Below are positions 45,471 through 53,235 of a stretch of DNA of 64,000 nt, piece after piece (the first letter of the stretch is position 1; every line of letters starts with the position of its first letter). This DNA is from Acidovorax sp. A79 (GTDB taxonomy: Bacteria; Pseudomonadota; Gammaproteobacteria; Burkholderiales; Burkholderiaceae_C). Below the pieces are notes generated by a model, which made no database searches, was not told the origin of the DNA, and was given only the letters and a program-made list of their open reading frames with translations. Location: assembly GCF_041154505.1 (NCBI RefSeq), contig NZ_AP028672.1:2892501-2956500 (forward strand), read 5' to 3'. A program made the position numbers and the translations under genes.

Positions 45471-46805
45471 ATGGGCCAGGTCCGGTACAAGCAGGTGGTG
45501 GATGCGCTGGCCACCGACATCCGCGCGGGCCGGCTGCGGCCCGGCACCCGCCTGCCCACGCACCGCGCCCTGGCGCAGCGCCACGGCCTGGCGCTGGCCA
45601 CCGCCAGCCGCGTGTACGCCGAGCTGGAGGCCATTGGCCTGGTGGTGGGCGAAACCGGGCGCGGCACCTTCGTGCGCGATGCCTCCTGCCCGCGCGGCCT
45701 GGGCGCCGACCTGGCCACGCCCGCACCCGGCTCGGCGGACTTGTCGTTCAACAGCCCCGGCGTGCCGGGGCAGGCGGACCTGCTGCGCGACGCGCTGCGC
45801 AGGCTGGCGGCATCGGGCGACCTGGAATCCCTTCTGCACTACCACCCCTACGGCGGGCGGCCGCACGAGCGCGCCATCGTCGCCCGGCACCTGGCCACCC
45901 GCCAGCTGTGGGTGACCGGCGAGCAGGTGCTCATCGTCAACGGCGCGCAGCACGGCATGGCGGTGGCGGCGCTGGGGCTGCTCAGCCCCGGCGACGTGGT
46001 GGCGGTGGATGCCCTCACCTACCCCGGTTTTCGCGTGCTGGCCGAGCGCATGCGGCTGGACCTGGCGCCCGTGCCCGTCGGGCCGGGCGGCACGGACCTG
46101 GACGCCCTGCAGCGCCTGTGCCAGGCCCGGCCCGTGCGCGCCATCTACACCATGCCCACGCTGCACAACCCGCTGGGCTGCGTGATGGATGCGGGGGCCC
46201 GCAAGCGCCTGGTGGCGTTGGCGCGCGCCCACGACCTGCTGGTGCTGGAGGACGCCCCCTACGCCTACCTGGCGGCCGACGCGCCGCCGCCCGTGGCCGC
46301 GCTGGCGCCCGAGCGCACGGTCTACCTGTCGAGCCTGTCGAAGAACGTGGCCACGGGCCTGCGCTTTGGTTTTGTCGCGGCCGCGCCGGCGCTGATCGCC
46401 CCCATCGAGCGCGCCGTGCGTGCCACCTCCTGGAACACGGCGGGCGTGATCACTGCCATCGCCTGCGGCTGGATCGAGGACGGCACCGTGGCGCGCCTGG
46501 AGGCCGAAAAGCGCACCGACGCGGCCCGCCGCCAGGCCATCGCCAGCGAGGCCCTGGCCGGGCTGCCGCTGGTGCGGCACCCGCATTCGTACTTTGCCTG
46601 GCTGCCGCTGGGCGACGACCAGCGTGCGGACCGCGTGGCCGGGGCGCTCGCGCAGCGCGGCGTTGCGGTGTCCACCGCCGAAGGGTTTGCCACCACGGCA
46701 CACGTGCCGCATGCGCTGCGCCTGGCGCTGGGCTCCATCCCCTGCGAGGACCTGCCACGGGCCCTGGCCGCCGTGAAGGCGGTCGTGGAAAGCGACTCTT
46801 CCTGA
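45471..46805 (+). CDS. MocR-type GntR/aminotransferase regulator
   Basis: A 444-residue fusion regulator. An N-terminal GntR winged HTH (~5-70, ADIRAGRLRPGTRLPTHRAL, ALATASRVYAELEAIGLV) is joined by a linker to a fold-type I aminotransferase domain (~95-440). The PLP lysine is K291 in LSSLSKNVATGLRFGF; IYTMPTLHNPLG and EDAPYAYL are also visible. Such proteins sense PLP adducts. GGAGG precedes the ATG. It probably regulates the divergent DJ-1-like gene. Confidence 0.92.
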   Translation: MGQVRYKQVVDALATDIRAGRLRPGTRLPTHRALAQRHGLALATASRVYAELEAIGLVVGETGRGTFVRDASCPRGLGADLATPAPGSADLSFNSPGVPGQADLLRDALRRLAASGDLESLLHYHPYGGRPHERAIVARHLATRQLWVTGEQVLIVNGAQHGMAVAALGLLSPGDVVAVDALTYPGFRVLAERMRLDLAPVPVGPGGTDLDALQRLCQARPVRAIYTMPTLHNPLGCVMDAGARKRLVALARAHDLLVLEDAPYAYLAADAPPPVAALAPERTVYLSSLSKNVATGLRFGFVAAAPALIAPIERAVRATSWNTAGVITAIACGWIEDGTVARLEAEKRTDAARRQAIASEALAGLPLVRHPHSYFAWLPLGDDQRADRVAGALAQRGVAVSTAEGFATTAHVPHALRLALGSIPCEDLPRALAAVKAVVESDSS

Positions 46806-46857
46806 GCGGCATGGCCGCGCCGCGACACGCCGCGCCTTCCGGGGCAGCCGCCCGGCT

Positions 46858-47988
46858 TCACTGCTTGCCGGTGAACGCCCGCACCGCGGCGCGGCCCACG
46901 GCGGGGTCATCGGTAAAGAAGCCGTCGATGCCCGCGCGCAGATACGCCGTGATCTCGGCCGCGCTGTCGCCGCGCGCCGTGCCATCCGCCGCCGGAGCCT
47001 TCTTCAGGCCGGCGGGCAGGAAGGCGTTCTCGGGCCGCAGCGTCCAGATGTGCACGGCCAGGCCTTCGGCGCGGGCACGCGCGACCAGCGGCGTGGGTTC
47101 GCCGGGCAGGCCGTCCTTCACCGGCACGACCAGGGTCTTGAAAGGGCCGATGGCATTGGCATACGTGGCCACCTGCTTCAGGCCTTCGGGCGTGATCAGG
47201 TCGGCATAACCGCGCGCATTGGCCGCGCCCTGGGCCACAAAGTCATACGGCCGGCCCGAGGGAGCCACCAGCTGCACCAGGCGCACGCTGCTGAGCCTGC
47301 GGATCGCCTGCAGGTTGGCCACCTCGAACGACTGCACGAACACGGGCGCGTCCTTGTGGTTCCAGCCGTTCTTCTCCAGCACGGCCAGCAGCGGCGCCTC
47401 CAGCGGCAGGCCGATGGACTGGAAGTAGGTGGGGTGTTTGGTCTCGGGGTAGATGCCGACGGTGCGACCGGTCTTGGCCGTCGCCGCCTTGGCCAAGTCG
47501 ATCACCTCCTGCAAAGTGGGTACCTCGAACTGACCGTTATAGGCCACGTTGGCCGGGCGCTGCGCAGGGATGCGCTCGCGGGCGCGCAGGGTTTTGAGCT
47601 CGGCCAGCGTGAAGTCTTCGGTGAACCAGCCGGTGATGGCCTGGCCGTCGATGGTCTTGGTGGTTTTGCGGCCCGCGAACTCGGGGCGGTCCACCACGTC
47701 GGTGGTGGCTTCCTTCACCGAGCCATCAGCGCCCAGGATGGCGATGGCGTTCTCGTGCCGCGCCACCAGCACGCCGTCCTTGGTGATGACCAGGTCGGGC
47801 TCGATGATGTCGGCGCCGTCGTCAATGGCCTTCTGGTACGCGGCGAGCGTGTGCTCCGGCCGCAGGGCCGATGCGCCCCGGTGAGCAATGACGGTGGGGG
47901 TGGGCGGCCAGGCCTGGGCGACGGCGCCCAGCGCCCAGGTGGTCAACAGCGCGGCAGCAGTCACGGCGCGCAGTGCAATGCGTTTCAT
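46858..47988 (-). CDS. glpQ: Periplasmic glycerophosphodiester phosphodiesterase
   Basis: A 376-residue protein with a signal peptide at 1-25 (VTAAALLTTWALGAVAQA). GDPD motifs are VIAHRGASALRPEHTLAAYQ (catalytic His), EPDLVITKDGVLVARHE (metal-binding acids and second His) and YPETKHPTYFQ. It hydrolyses glycerophosphodiesters to glycerol-3-phosphate and an alcohol in the periplasm. The length fits GlpQ rather than cytoplasmic UgpQ. No transporter gene is adjacent. Confidence 0.93.
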   Translation of the reverse strand: MKRIALRAVTAAALLTTWALGAVAQAWPPTPTVIAHRGASALRPEHTLAAYQKAIDDGADIIEPDLVITKDGVLVARHENAIAILGADGSVKEATTDVVDRPEFAGRKTTKTIDGQAITGWFTEDFTLAELKTLRARERIPAQRPANVAYNGQFEVPTLQEVIDLAKAATAKTGRTVGIYPETKHPTYFQSIGLPLEAPLLAVLEKNGWNHKDAPVFVQSFEVANLQAIRRLSSVRLVQLVAPSGRPYDFVAQGAANARGYADLITPEGLKQVATYANAIGPFKTLVVPVKDGLPGEPTPLVARARAEGLAVHIWTLRPENAFLPAGLKKAPAADGTARGDSAAEITAYLRAGIDGFFTDDPAVGRAAVRAFTGKQ

Positions 47989-48071
47989 GCGGGTCTCCTA
48001 CAAACGGAGCCCGCACCTTAGCCGATGCGCTTGACAGCGGCGTGTCGCCGGGGCGTACACCCCGGTAAGCG

Positions 48072-48656
48072 CTACGCGTGTTCGAAGTGGAAGACGGCCG
48101 TGCCCGCGCGCGCGTTGGGCAGCCAGCGCACTTCCTGTCCATCCTGCAGCCCGAAGGAATCCAGGATGCGCAGGCTGTTCTTGGTGGCCAGCACTTCGAA
48201 GTCCTTGTAGGTGCCCACGCGGATGTTGGGCGTGTCGTACCACTGGTAAGGCAGGCGCCGCGTCACGGGCATGCGTCCGCGCAGGATGGACAGGCGGTTG
48301 GGCCAGTGCGCAAAGTTGGGAAACGCCACCACACCCGTGCGGCCCACGCGCGCGGTCTCGCGCAGCATGGTTTCGGCATTGCGCAGGTGCTGCAGCGTGT
48401 CGATCTGCAGCACCACGTCAAAGCTGTTGTCGTCGAACATGGCCAGCCCCTCGTCGAGGTTGAGCTGGATCACATCCACCCCGCGCTGCACGCAGGCGAG
48501 CACGTTGGCATCGTCGATCTCCACGCCGTAGCCGCTGCAGCCGCGCTCGCGCTGCAGGTAGTCGAGCATGGCACCGTTGCCGCAGCCCAGGTCGAGCACG
48601 CGCGAGCCGGGGGGCACCAGGCGTGCCAGGGCTTGCATCGCCGCTTTTTCGGTCAT
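48072..48656 (-). CDS. metW: Methionine biosynthesis protein MetW
   Basis: A 194-residue SAM-dependent methyltransferase-like protein. The SAM motif [17 protein letters not shown] is near residue 19, and the MetW-specific ending includes [20 protein letters not shown]. MetW is required with MetX for homoserine acylation in several proteobacteria. Its ATG overlaps the metX TGA by four bases (ATGA), so the two are translationally coupled. Confidence 0.94.
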   Translation of the reverse strand: MTEKAAMQALARLVPPGSRVLDLGCGNGAMLDYLQRERGCSGYGVEIDDANVLACVQRGVDVIQLNLDEGLAMFDDNSFDVVLQIDTLQHLRNAETMLRETARVGRTGVVAFPNFAHWPNRLSILRGRMPVTRRLPYQWYDTPNIRVGTYKDFEVLATKNSLRILDSFGLQDGQEVRWLPNARAGTAVFHFEHA

Positions 48657-49783
48657 GGCTGCAGCTCCTTTGCAATGCTATCGAAGTAAGAGCGCATCAC
48701 GCCCATGTAGCGGGCGTCATCGAGCAAAAAGGCATCATGCCCATGGGGCGCGTCGATCTCGGCGTAGCTCACGCTGCGGCGGTTGTCGAGCAGCGCCTTG
48801 ACGATCTCGCGGCTGCGCTTGGGTGAGAAGCGCCAGTCGGTGGTGAAGCTCACCAGCAGGAAGCGCGCCGTGGCCCGCGCCAGCGCCCGCGTGAGGTTGC
48901 CGCCCTGGGTGCGCGCGGGGTCGAAGTAGTCCAGCGCGCGCGTGATCAGCAGGTAGGTGTTGGCATCGAAGTAGTCGCTGAACTTGTCGCCCTGGTAGCG
49001 CAGGTAGCTCTCGATCTGGAATTCGATGTCCTGCGTGCTGTACTTGAGTTCCAGGCCCTCGCGCAGCTGCCGCCCGAACTTCTCGTTCATCACGTCGTCG
49101 CTCAGGTACGTGATGTGGCCGATCATGCGGGCGATGCGCAGGCCGCGTTTCGGAATCACGCCGTGCCGGTAGAAGTGGCCGCCGTGAAAGTCCGGGTCCG
49201 TCACGATGGCGCGGCGGGCCACCTCGTTGAAGGCGATGTTCTCGGCCGTGAGGTTGGGCGCGCTGGCCACCACCACCGCGTGGCGCATGCGCTCGGGGTA
49301 CTGCAGCGTCCAGGAGAGCGCCTGCATGCCGCCCAGGCTGCCGCCCAGCACGGCGGCGAGCTGCTGGATGCCCAGGCGGTCGAGCAGGCGGGCCTGGGCG
49401 TTGACCCAGTCCTCCACCGTGACCACCGGGAAATCCGCGCCGTAGACCTCGCCCGTGTCGGGGTGGTTGTGCATGGGGCCGGTGGAGCCGAAGCACGAGC
49501 CCAGGTTGTTCACGCCGATGACGAAGAAGCGGTCGGTGTCCACGGGCTTGCCCGGGCCGATCATGTTGTCCCACCAGCCTTCGCTCTTGTCCTGGCCCGC
49601 GTAGACGCCGGCCACGTGGTGCGAGGCGTTGAGCGCGTGGCACACGAGCACGGCATTGGAGCGGTCGGCGTTGAGCGTGCCGTAGGTCTCGTAGGCCAGG
49701 TGGTAGTCGCGGATGGACGCACCGCTTTGCAGCGGCAGCACCTCCGCAAAGTGCATGGTCTGAGGTGTTGCGATGAACGACAT
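48653..49783 (-). CDS. metX: Homoserine O-acyltransferase MetX
   Basis: A 376-residue alpha/beta hydrolase-fold acyltransferase that activates homoserine for methionine synthesis. The acyl donor is acetyl- or succinyl-CoA; succinyl is usual for MetX with MetW in this group. Ser nucleophile motif [11 protein letters not shown], oxyanion [13 protein letters not shown], the Asp in [10 protein letters not shown] and the His in [11 protein letters not shown] are present. The start at [12 protein letters not shown] matches homologues. The leader contains a good promoter, then a terminator, suggesting attenuation. Confidence 0.94.
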   Translation of the reverse strand: MSFIATPQTMHFAEVLPLQSGASIRDYHLAYETYGTLNADRSNAVLVCHALNASHHVAGVYAGQDKSEGWWDNMIGPGKPVDTDRFFVIGVNNLGSCFGSTGPMHNHPDTGEVYGADFPVVTVEDWVNAQARLLDRLGIQQLAAVLGGSLGGMQALSWTLQYPERMRHAVVVASAPNLTAENIAFNEVARRAIVTDPDFHGGHFYRHGVIPKRGLRIARMIGHITYLSDDVMNEKFGRQLREGLELKYSTQDIEFQIESYLRYQGDKFSDYFDANTYLLITRALDYFDPARTQGGNLTRALARATARFLLVSFTTDWRFSPKRSREIVKALLDNRRSVSYAEIDAPHGHDAFLLDDARYMGVMRSYFDSIAKELQP

Positions 49784-49884
49784 AGTTGGAACTGGTGAGC
49801 CCTCATGTTCCACCGCTTGCGCGCGCCGCTGCTCCACAAACAAGGAAGCCGCCCTGACCTGGAGCGCCGCCCCAGGACAAAAAA

Positions 49885-49913
49885 ACCCGGCGTCGCTAAA
49901 AACGAGGCCGGGT
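49885..49913 (-). terminator. Intrinsic terminator in the metX leader
   Basis: ACCCGGC and GCCGGGT (plus an inner TCG/CGA) form the stem; on the minus strand it is followed by seven T (49879-49885). It lies downstream of a strong promoter and about 100 bases before the metX start. It can end the transcript of the transporter gene upstream or act as a metX attenuator. Confidence 0.8.
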
Positions 49914-49941
49914 ACATAGGTCGGACGGGTCTTTAGCAGGA

Positions 49942-49969
49942 TTTATAAAGCGCCCGCAAGCTGTGGCAA
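49942..49969 (-). promoter_or_regulatory. Promoter of metXW
   Basis: On the minus strand TTGCCA is followed 16 bases later by TATAAA, one of the best sigma-70-like pairs in the window. The expected transcript start is near 49935, about 20 bases before the terminator hairpin. Confidence 0.65.
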
Positions 49970-50033
49970 ATCGGCGCGTCTGGCAAATATACCAAAAGCG
50001 CCTGCGGATGGCTCCTGCTTTTCGCAGCCTCCC

Positions 50034-50600
50034 TCAGCCGACCGGCGTGAAGATGGCCAGCAGCCCCAGCACCAGGAAGATCACGGCAGACACGATGTGC
50101 ACCGCGCGGATCGGCACCCGGCGGGTGATGCGCTCGCCCAGCCACACCACGGGCGCGTTGGCGATCATCATGCCCAGCGTGGTGCCTGCCACCACCCACA
50201 GGTAGGCGTTGTACTGCGCGGCCAGCATGACGGTGGCGATCTGCGTCTTGTCGCCCATCTCGGCCAGGAAGAACGCGATCAGCGTGGTGCCGAACACCCC
50301 CCAGCGCGGCGAGCCGTCGGCCTCGCCTTCGTCAAGCTTGTCGGGGATCAGCATCCAGATGGCCATCGCGATGAACGATGCCCCCAGGATCCAGCGCAGG
50401 ATCTGCGGCCCCACGAACGTCGTCACCCACGAGCCCACGGCGCCGGCCAGGCCATGGTTGACCAGCGTGGCCACCAGGATACCGAGGACGATGGGCCAGG
50501 GTTTGCGAAAGCGTGCGGCGAGCACGAGCGCCAGAAGCTGCGTCTTGTCGCCCATTTCGGCGAGCGCGACGATGGCGGTGGAGATGAAAAACGGTTCCAT
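50034..50600 (-). CDS. TMEM165/GDT1 family cation transporter
   Basis: A 188-residue protein with six membrane helices in two homologous halves, each with the hallmark EMGDKTQ (ALAEMGDKTQLLAL; FLAEMGDKTQIATV). Family members (MneA/Gdt1) export Mn2+ or Ca2+ in exchange for protons. The upstream leader is a yybP-ykoY manganese riboswitch, which strongly supports manganese export. The start at MEPFFISTAIVAL has AGGA upstream in the post-riboswitch leader. Confidence 0.93.
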   Translation of the reverse strand: MEPFFISTAIVALAEMGDKTQLLALVLAARFRKPWPIVLGILVATLVNHGLAGAVGSWVTTFVGPQILRWILGASFIAMAIWMLIPDKLDEGEADGSPRWGVFGTTLIAFFLAEMGDKTQIATVMLAAQYNAYLWVVAGTTLGMMIANAPVVWLGERITRRVPIRAVHIVSAVIFLVLGLLAIFTPVG

Positions 50601-50636
50601 GTGGGGGTCCTGTCCGGCCGGATGTTGTTCGAAACG

Positions 50637-50685
50637 CATTGACTGCACCCCGACTCCGGCCATTTGGATCGGCATGCAGTCAATG
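50637..50685 (-). promoter_or_regulatory. Expression-platform hairpin of the manganese riboswitch
   Basis: CATTGACTGCA at 50675-50685 (minus reading) and TGCAGTCAATG at 50637-50647 form a perfect 11-bp stem directly after, and touching, the riboswitch P1 strand. It could switch pairing partners with P1. No T-run follows, so translational control or a Rho effect is likely. Confidence 0.6.
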
Positions 50686-50793
50686 GTCTCGCCCAGCTAG
50701 AAAACCGCATGCGCCATAGGTCCACCGGACCCAAGTTTGTTGACGCATGCCCCCGGCGCATTGCGCACCGGGCGGGCTACTCCCCAAAGACCC
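50685..50793 (-). promoter_or_regulatory. yybP-ykoY manganese riboswitch
   Basis: On the minus strand the leader holds GGGGAGTAGC (50776-50785), CGTCAACAAACTTGG, and GCGAGACCATTGA, the conserved blocks of the yybP-ykoY class. GGTCT (50788-50792) pairs with AGACC (50685-50689) as P1. It precedes a TMEM165-type gene, a known genomic partner of this riboswitch. Confidence 0.88.
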
Positions 50794-51053
50794 GCGTATT
50801 TTACCCTGCGCCAGCCTGGCGGGGGTGCCCCGGCCGTGACCGCCTGTCTTTTTTCCTCGGGAAAACCCTTCCGCGCACGCGTGAAAACCCCTGATTTGTG
50901 CACGACGGGCGGCTTTCCCCAGAAATAAAACCCCACGCGCCACATAAAGTGATTAATAATGGGTTCGCTTTTCTGCTTGCAGGAGAGCAGTTAGCTTAGC
51001 GGTGAATGGTCAGTTTCGCGTCTTTGAAGTCGTCACAGGTTTGTTGATTGCGT

Positions 51054-51093
51054 CGGGCTCCATCGCGTTTTCATGTTTTTTCAGGAGTCCTTC
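51054..51093 (+). promoter_or_regulatory. SD-sequestering hairpin, first RRM gene
   Basis: GGGCTCC (51055-51061) pairs with GGAGTCC (51084-51090), with one G-U pair, and the latter contains the GGAG ribosome site of the RRM gene. The loop is U-rich (22 bases). The same layout is found before the second RRM gene. The ~150-base leader from about 50945 is conserved between the two genes. Confidence 0.6.
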
Positions 51094-51486
51094 ATGGGCA
51101 ACAAACTTTACGTGGGCAACCTGCCCTACTCTTTCCGCGACGAAGATCTGCAGCAGACCTTCAGCCAGTACGGCTCGGTTGGCAGCGCCAAGGTCATGAT
51201 GGAGCGCGACACCGGCCGCTCCAAGGGCTTCGGCTTTGTCGAAATGGGCAGCGATGCAGAAGCCCAAGCCGCCATCCAAGGCGTGCATGGCCAAAACTTC
51301 GGCGGCCGTGACCTCGTGGTCAATGAAGCCCGCCCCATGGAGCCCCGTGCTCCCCGTAGCGGCGGCTTCGGCGGCGGCAACGGTGGTGGTGGCGGCTACG
51401 GCGGTGGTGGCGGCGGCGGTTACGGCGGTGGCCGTAGCGGCGGCGGCGGTGGTGGTGGTTACGGCGGTGGCCGTAGCAGCTACTAA
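51094..51486 (+). CDS. Glycine-rich RRM RNA-binding protein, first copy
   Basis: A 130-residue protein. An RRM domain occupies residues 1-80, with RNP2 KLYVGNLPYS and RNP1 KGFGFVEM. A Gly/Tyr/Arg-rich low-complexity tail (~90-130) follows. Such proteins are cold-inducible or stress-inducible single-RRM RNA chaperones, common in cyanobacteria and betaproteobacteria. The start MGNKLYVGN follows CAGGAGTCC. It is a tandem paralogue of the gene at 51758, with an intervening terminator, so each is transcribed separately. Its leader can fold to hide the ribosome site. Confidence 0.92.
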   Translation: MGNKLYVGNLPYSFRDEDLQQTFSQYGSVGSAKVMMERDTGRSKGFGFVEMGSDAEAQAAIQGVHGQNFGGRDLVVNEARPMEPRAPRSGGFGGGNGGGGGYGGGGGGGYGGGRSGGGGGGGYGGGRSSY

Positions 51487-51529
51487 AAAGACCTCATCGG
51501 CAGACCTCGCGGCCTGCCGAAGGCAAGAC

Positions 51530-51554
51530 AAAGGAGCCCCAGGGCTCCTTTTTT
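51530..51554 (+). terminator. Rho-independent terminator of first RRM gene
   Basis: AAAGGAGCCC and GGGCTCCTTT form a 10-bp stem with a 2-base centre, followed by TTT. It lies 43 bases after the stop. Confidence 0.85.
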
Positions 51555-51714
51555 CATGGCCGCGCGGTATCGCCACCACAGTCGGCATCACCGCTTGCTT
51601 TTTCGGCAAAAGTGTGGCGCATAATGGGTTGGCGGGTGCAACCCGTTTCCAAGTTTGCGGTGATCCGTCAGTTTCGCGCTGAGAGCGTCATTGAGATTAG
51701 CTGGCTGCGTTTTC

Positions 51715-51757
51715 GGGACTCCATCGCTTTATCCATGTGTTTTTGAGGAGTCCCTCG
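51715..51757 (+). promoter_or_regulatory. SD-sequestering hairpin, second RRM gene
   Basis: GGGACTCC (51715-51722) pairs perfectly over 8 bp with GGAGTCCC (51747-51754), again covering the ribosome site. The loop is U-rich (24 bases). Compared with the first copy, a G-U pair is replaced by A-U, and pairing is kept. Confidence 0.6.
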
Positions 51758-52294
51758 ATGGGCAACAAACTGTACGTCGGCAACCTGCCGTACTCGGTGC
51801 GCGACAGCGATCTGGAACAGGCCTTCGGCCAATTCGGCGCAGTGACCAGCGCCAAGGTCATGATGGAGCGCGACACGGGTCGATCCAAGGGCTTTGGCTT
51901 CGTGGAAATGGGCAGCGACGCAGAAGCCCAGGCCGCGATCAACGGCATGAATGGCCAGCCCCTGGGCGGCCGCAGCATCGTCGTGAATGAAGCACGCCCC
52001 ATGGAGCCCCGCCCACCCCGCAGCGGTGGATTTGGCGGCGGTGGCGGCGGCTACGGCGGCGGTGGTGGCCGCAGCGGTGGTGGTGGCGGCTACGGCGGTG
52101 GCCGTGAAGGCGGCGGTGGTGGCTATGGCGGCGGCCGCGAGGGTGGCGGCGGCGGTGGTTACGGCGGTGGCGGCCGCAGCGAAGGTGGATTCCGCAGCCC
52201 CTACGGCTCCGGTTCCCGCAACGGCGGCGGTGGCGGTGGTGGCCGCAACGGCGGCGGTGGCGGCTATGGCGGTGGCGGCGGCAGCAGCTACTGA
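51758..52294 (+). CDS. Glycine-rich RRM RNA-binding protein, second copy
   Basis: A 178-residue paralogue of the gene at 51094. The RRM domain (residues 1-80) is very similar (KLYVGNLPYS, KGFGFVEM), and the tail is longer, with several GGYGGGRE-type repeats and RG-rich stretches. The long low-complexity tail may promote condensation or RNA annealing. The tandem pair with matching leaders points to a gene duplication that copied the regulatory leader too. It ends with a UUCG-loop terminator. Confidence 0.92.
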   Translation: MGNKLYVGNLPYSVRDSDLEQAFGQFGAVTSAKVMMERDTGRSKGFGFVEMGSDAEAQAAINGMNGQPLGGRSIVVNEARPMEPRPPRSGGFGGGGGGYGGGGGRSGGGGGYGGGREGGGGGYGGGREGGGGGGYGGGGRSEGGFRSPYGSGSRNGGGGGGGRNGGGGGYGGGGGSSY

Positions 52295-52330
52295 AGAAGC
52301 ACCCTGCCGGGGAGTTTTCCTGGCAAGGCC

Positions 52331-52353
52331 AAAGCCCCTTCGGGGGCTTTTTT
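52331..52353 (+). terminator. UUCG-tetraloop terminator of second RRM gene
   Basis: AAAGCCCC-TTCG-GGGGCTTT followed by TTT is a classic stable intrinsic terminator, 37 bases after the stop. Confidence 0.9.
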
Positions 52354-52415
52354 CATGGGCGGCCGCCCCAGCCGGCGGGCGGGCGGCGGCAGCGCCCCGG
52401 CGCGGGGCCGGCGCG

Positions 52416-53198
52416 CTATGTCTGCTCGTCCTGGCGCCGCTTGCGGGGGCGGCCTGACAGCAGCTTGTCGAAAAGCGCGTTCGGCAGGAGCCGCAGCACC
52501 TTGGCGACCACCCCCATCTGCCACGGGATGACCCGGTAGCTCACGCCCTGGGTGATGGCCCGGTAGGCATGGTCCGCGAAATCACCGGCCTGCATCAGAA
52601 ACGGCATGCTGTAGCGGTTCTGGCGCGTGAGCGGCGTGTCGATGTAGCCCGGCGAAATGGTGACCACGCGCACGCCGTGCGGGCGCATTTCCCCGCGCAG
52701 GCTTTCGCAATAGCTGATGACGGCGGCCTTGCTGGCGCAGTAGGCGCCGTGGCCGGGCAGGCCCCGGATGCCCGCCACGCTGCCGATGCCCACCAGCGTG
52801 CCGCTGCCCCGCTGCGCCATGGCATCGACAAAGGGGTGGAACGTGGCCGCCACGCCGATATTGTTGGTGGCAAAGGTGCGCGCCATCACTTCGAGGTCAT
52901 CACGCACGGCCGTGTCCATGCCCACGCTGATGCCGGCATTGGCGATGACCACGTCCGGTACTCCCTGGCGCGCGACACAGTCGCGGCCCGCCGCAACGAT
53001 GCTGTCGGTGACCGCCACGTCTGCGCTATAAATTTCGTAGCTATCCGCGCTTATCCCTTGTGCGTCAGCCCATGTTTTCACCTCGGATGTCCGGCGCGCC
53101 GCCAGCGCCAGGCGGTAGCCCGAGCGATGGAAACGCAGGGCCAGCGCCTGCCCGATGCCGCTGGACGCTCCGGTGATGAAGACAAGGGGAGTGGTCAT
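52416..53198 (-). CDS. SDR-family NAD(P)-dependent oxidoreductase with embedded repeat
   Basis: A 260-residue short-chain dehydrogenase. The cofactor motif FITGASSGIGQALALRF, NAG in VIANAGISVG, and the catalytic Ser/Tyr/Lys of GIGSVAG...GAYCASKAAV are intact. A basic C-terminal extension (SGRPRKRRQDEQ) is present. Residues ~44-59 (ADAQGISADSYEIYSA) are encoded by a copy of the dispersed 44-bp repeat, in the variable loop after beta-strand 2, so the frame tolerates it. The substrate is unknown. It sits next to lptC on the same strand, 37 bases downstream. Confidence 0.9.
   Translation of the reverse strand: MTTPLVFITGASSGIGQALALRFHRSGYRLALAARRTSEVKTWADAQGISADSYEIYSADVAVTDSIVAAGRDCVARQGVPDVVIANAGISVGMDTAVRDDLEVMARTFATNNIGVAATFHPFVDAMAQRGSGTLVGIGSVAGIRGLPGHGAYCASKAAVISYCESLRGEMRPHGVRVVTISPGYIDTPLTRQNRYSMPFLMQAGDFADHAYRAITQGVSYRVIPWQMGVVAKVLRLLPNALFDKLLSGRPRKRRQDEQT
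53022..53067 (-). repeat. Dispersed 44-bp palindromic repeat, copy 9, inside SDR gene
   Basis: In gene orientation it reads GACGCACAAGGGATAAGCGC, then AGCTACGAAATTTATAGC. It matches the outer AGCTA-AAATTT-ATAGC block and the inner AAGCGC arm of intergenic copies, while the other arm has diverged. It is translated as ADAQGISADSYEIYSA. Confidence 0.65.
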
Positions 53199-53235
53199 GG
53201 GGGGCTCCGGGCAGGGACAGGGGTGGGCTCGGCGG

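Noticed and set aside
51364..52290. Tandem GGC/GGT-rich repeats resembling a minisatellite
   Set aside because: They encode the glycine-rich tails of the two RRM proteins and keep frame and codon structure; no separate repeat element is needed.
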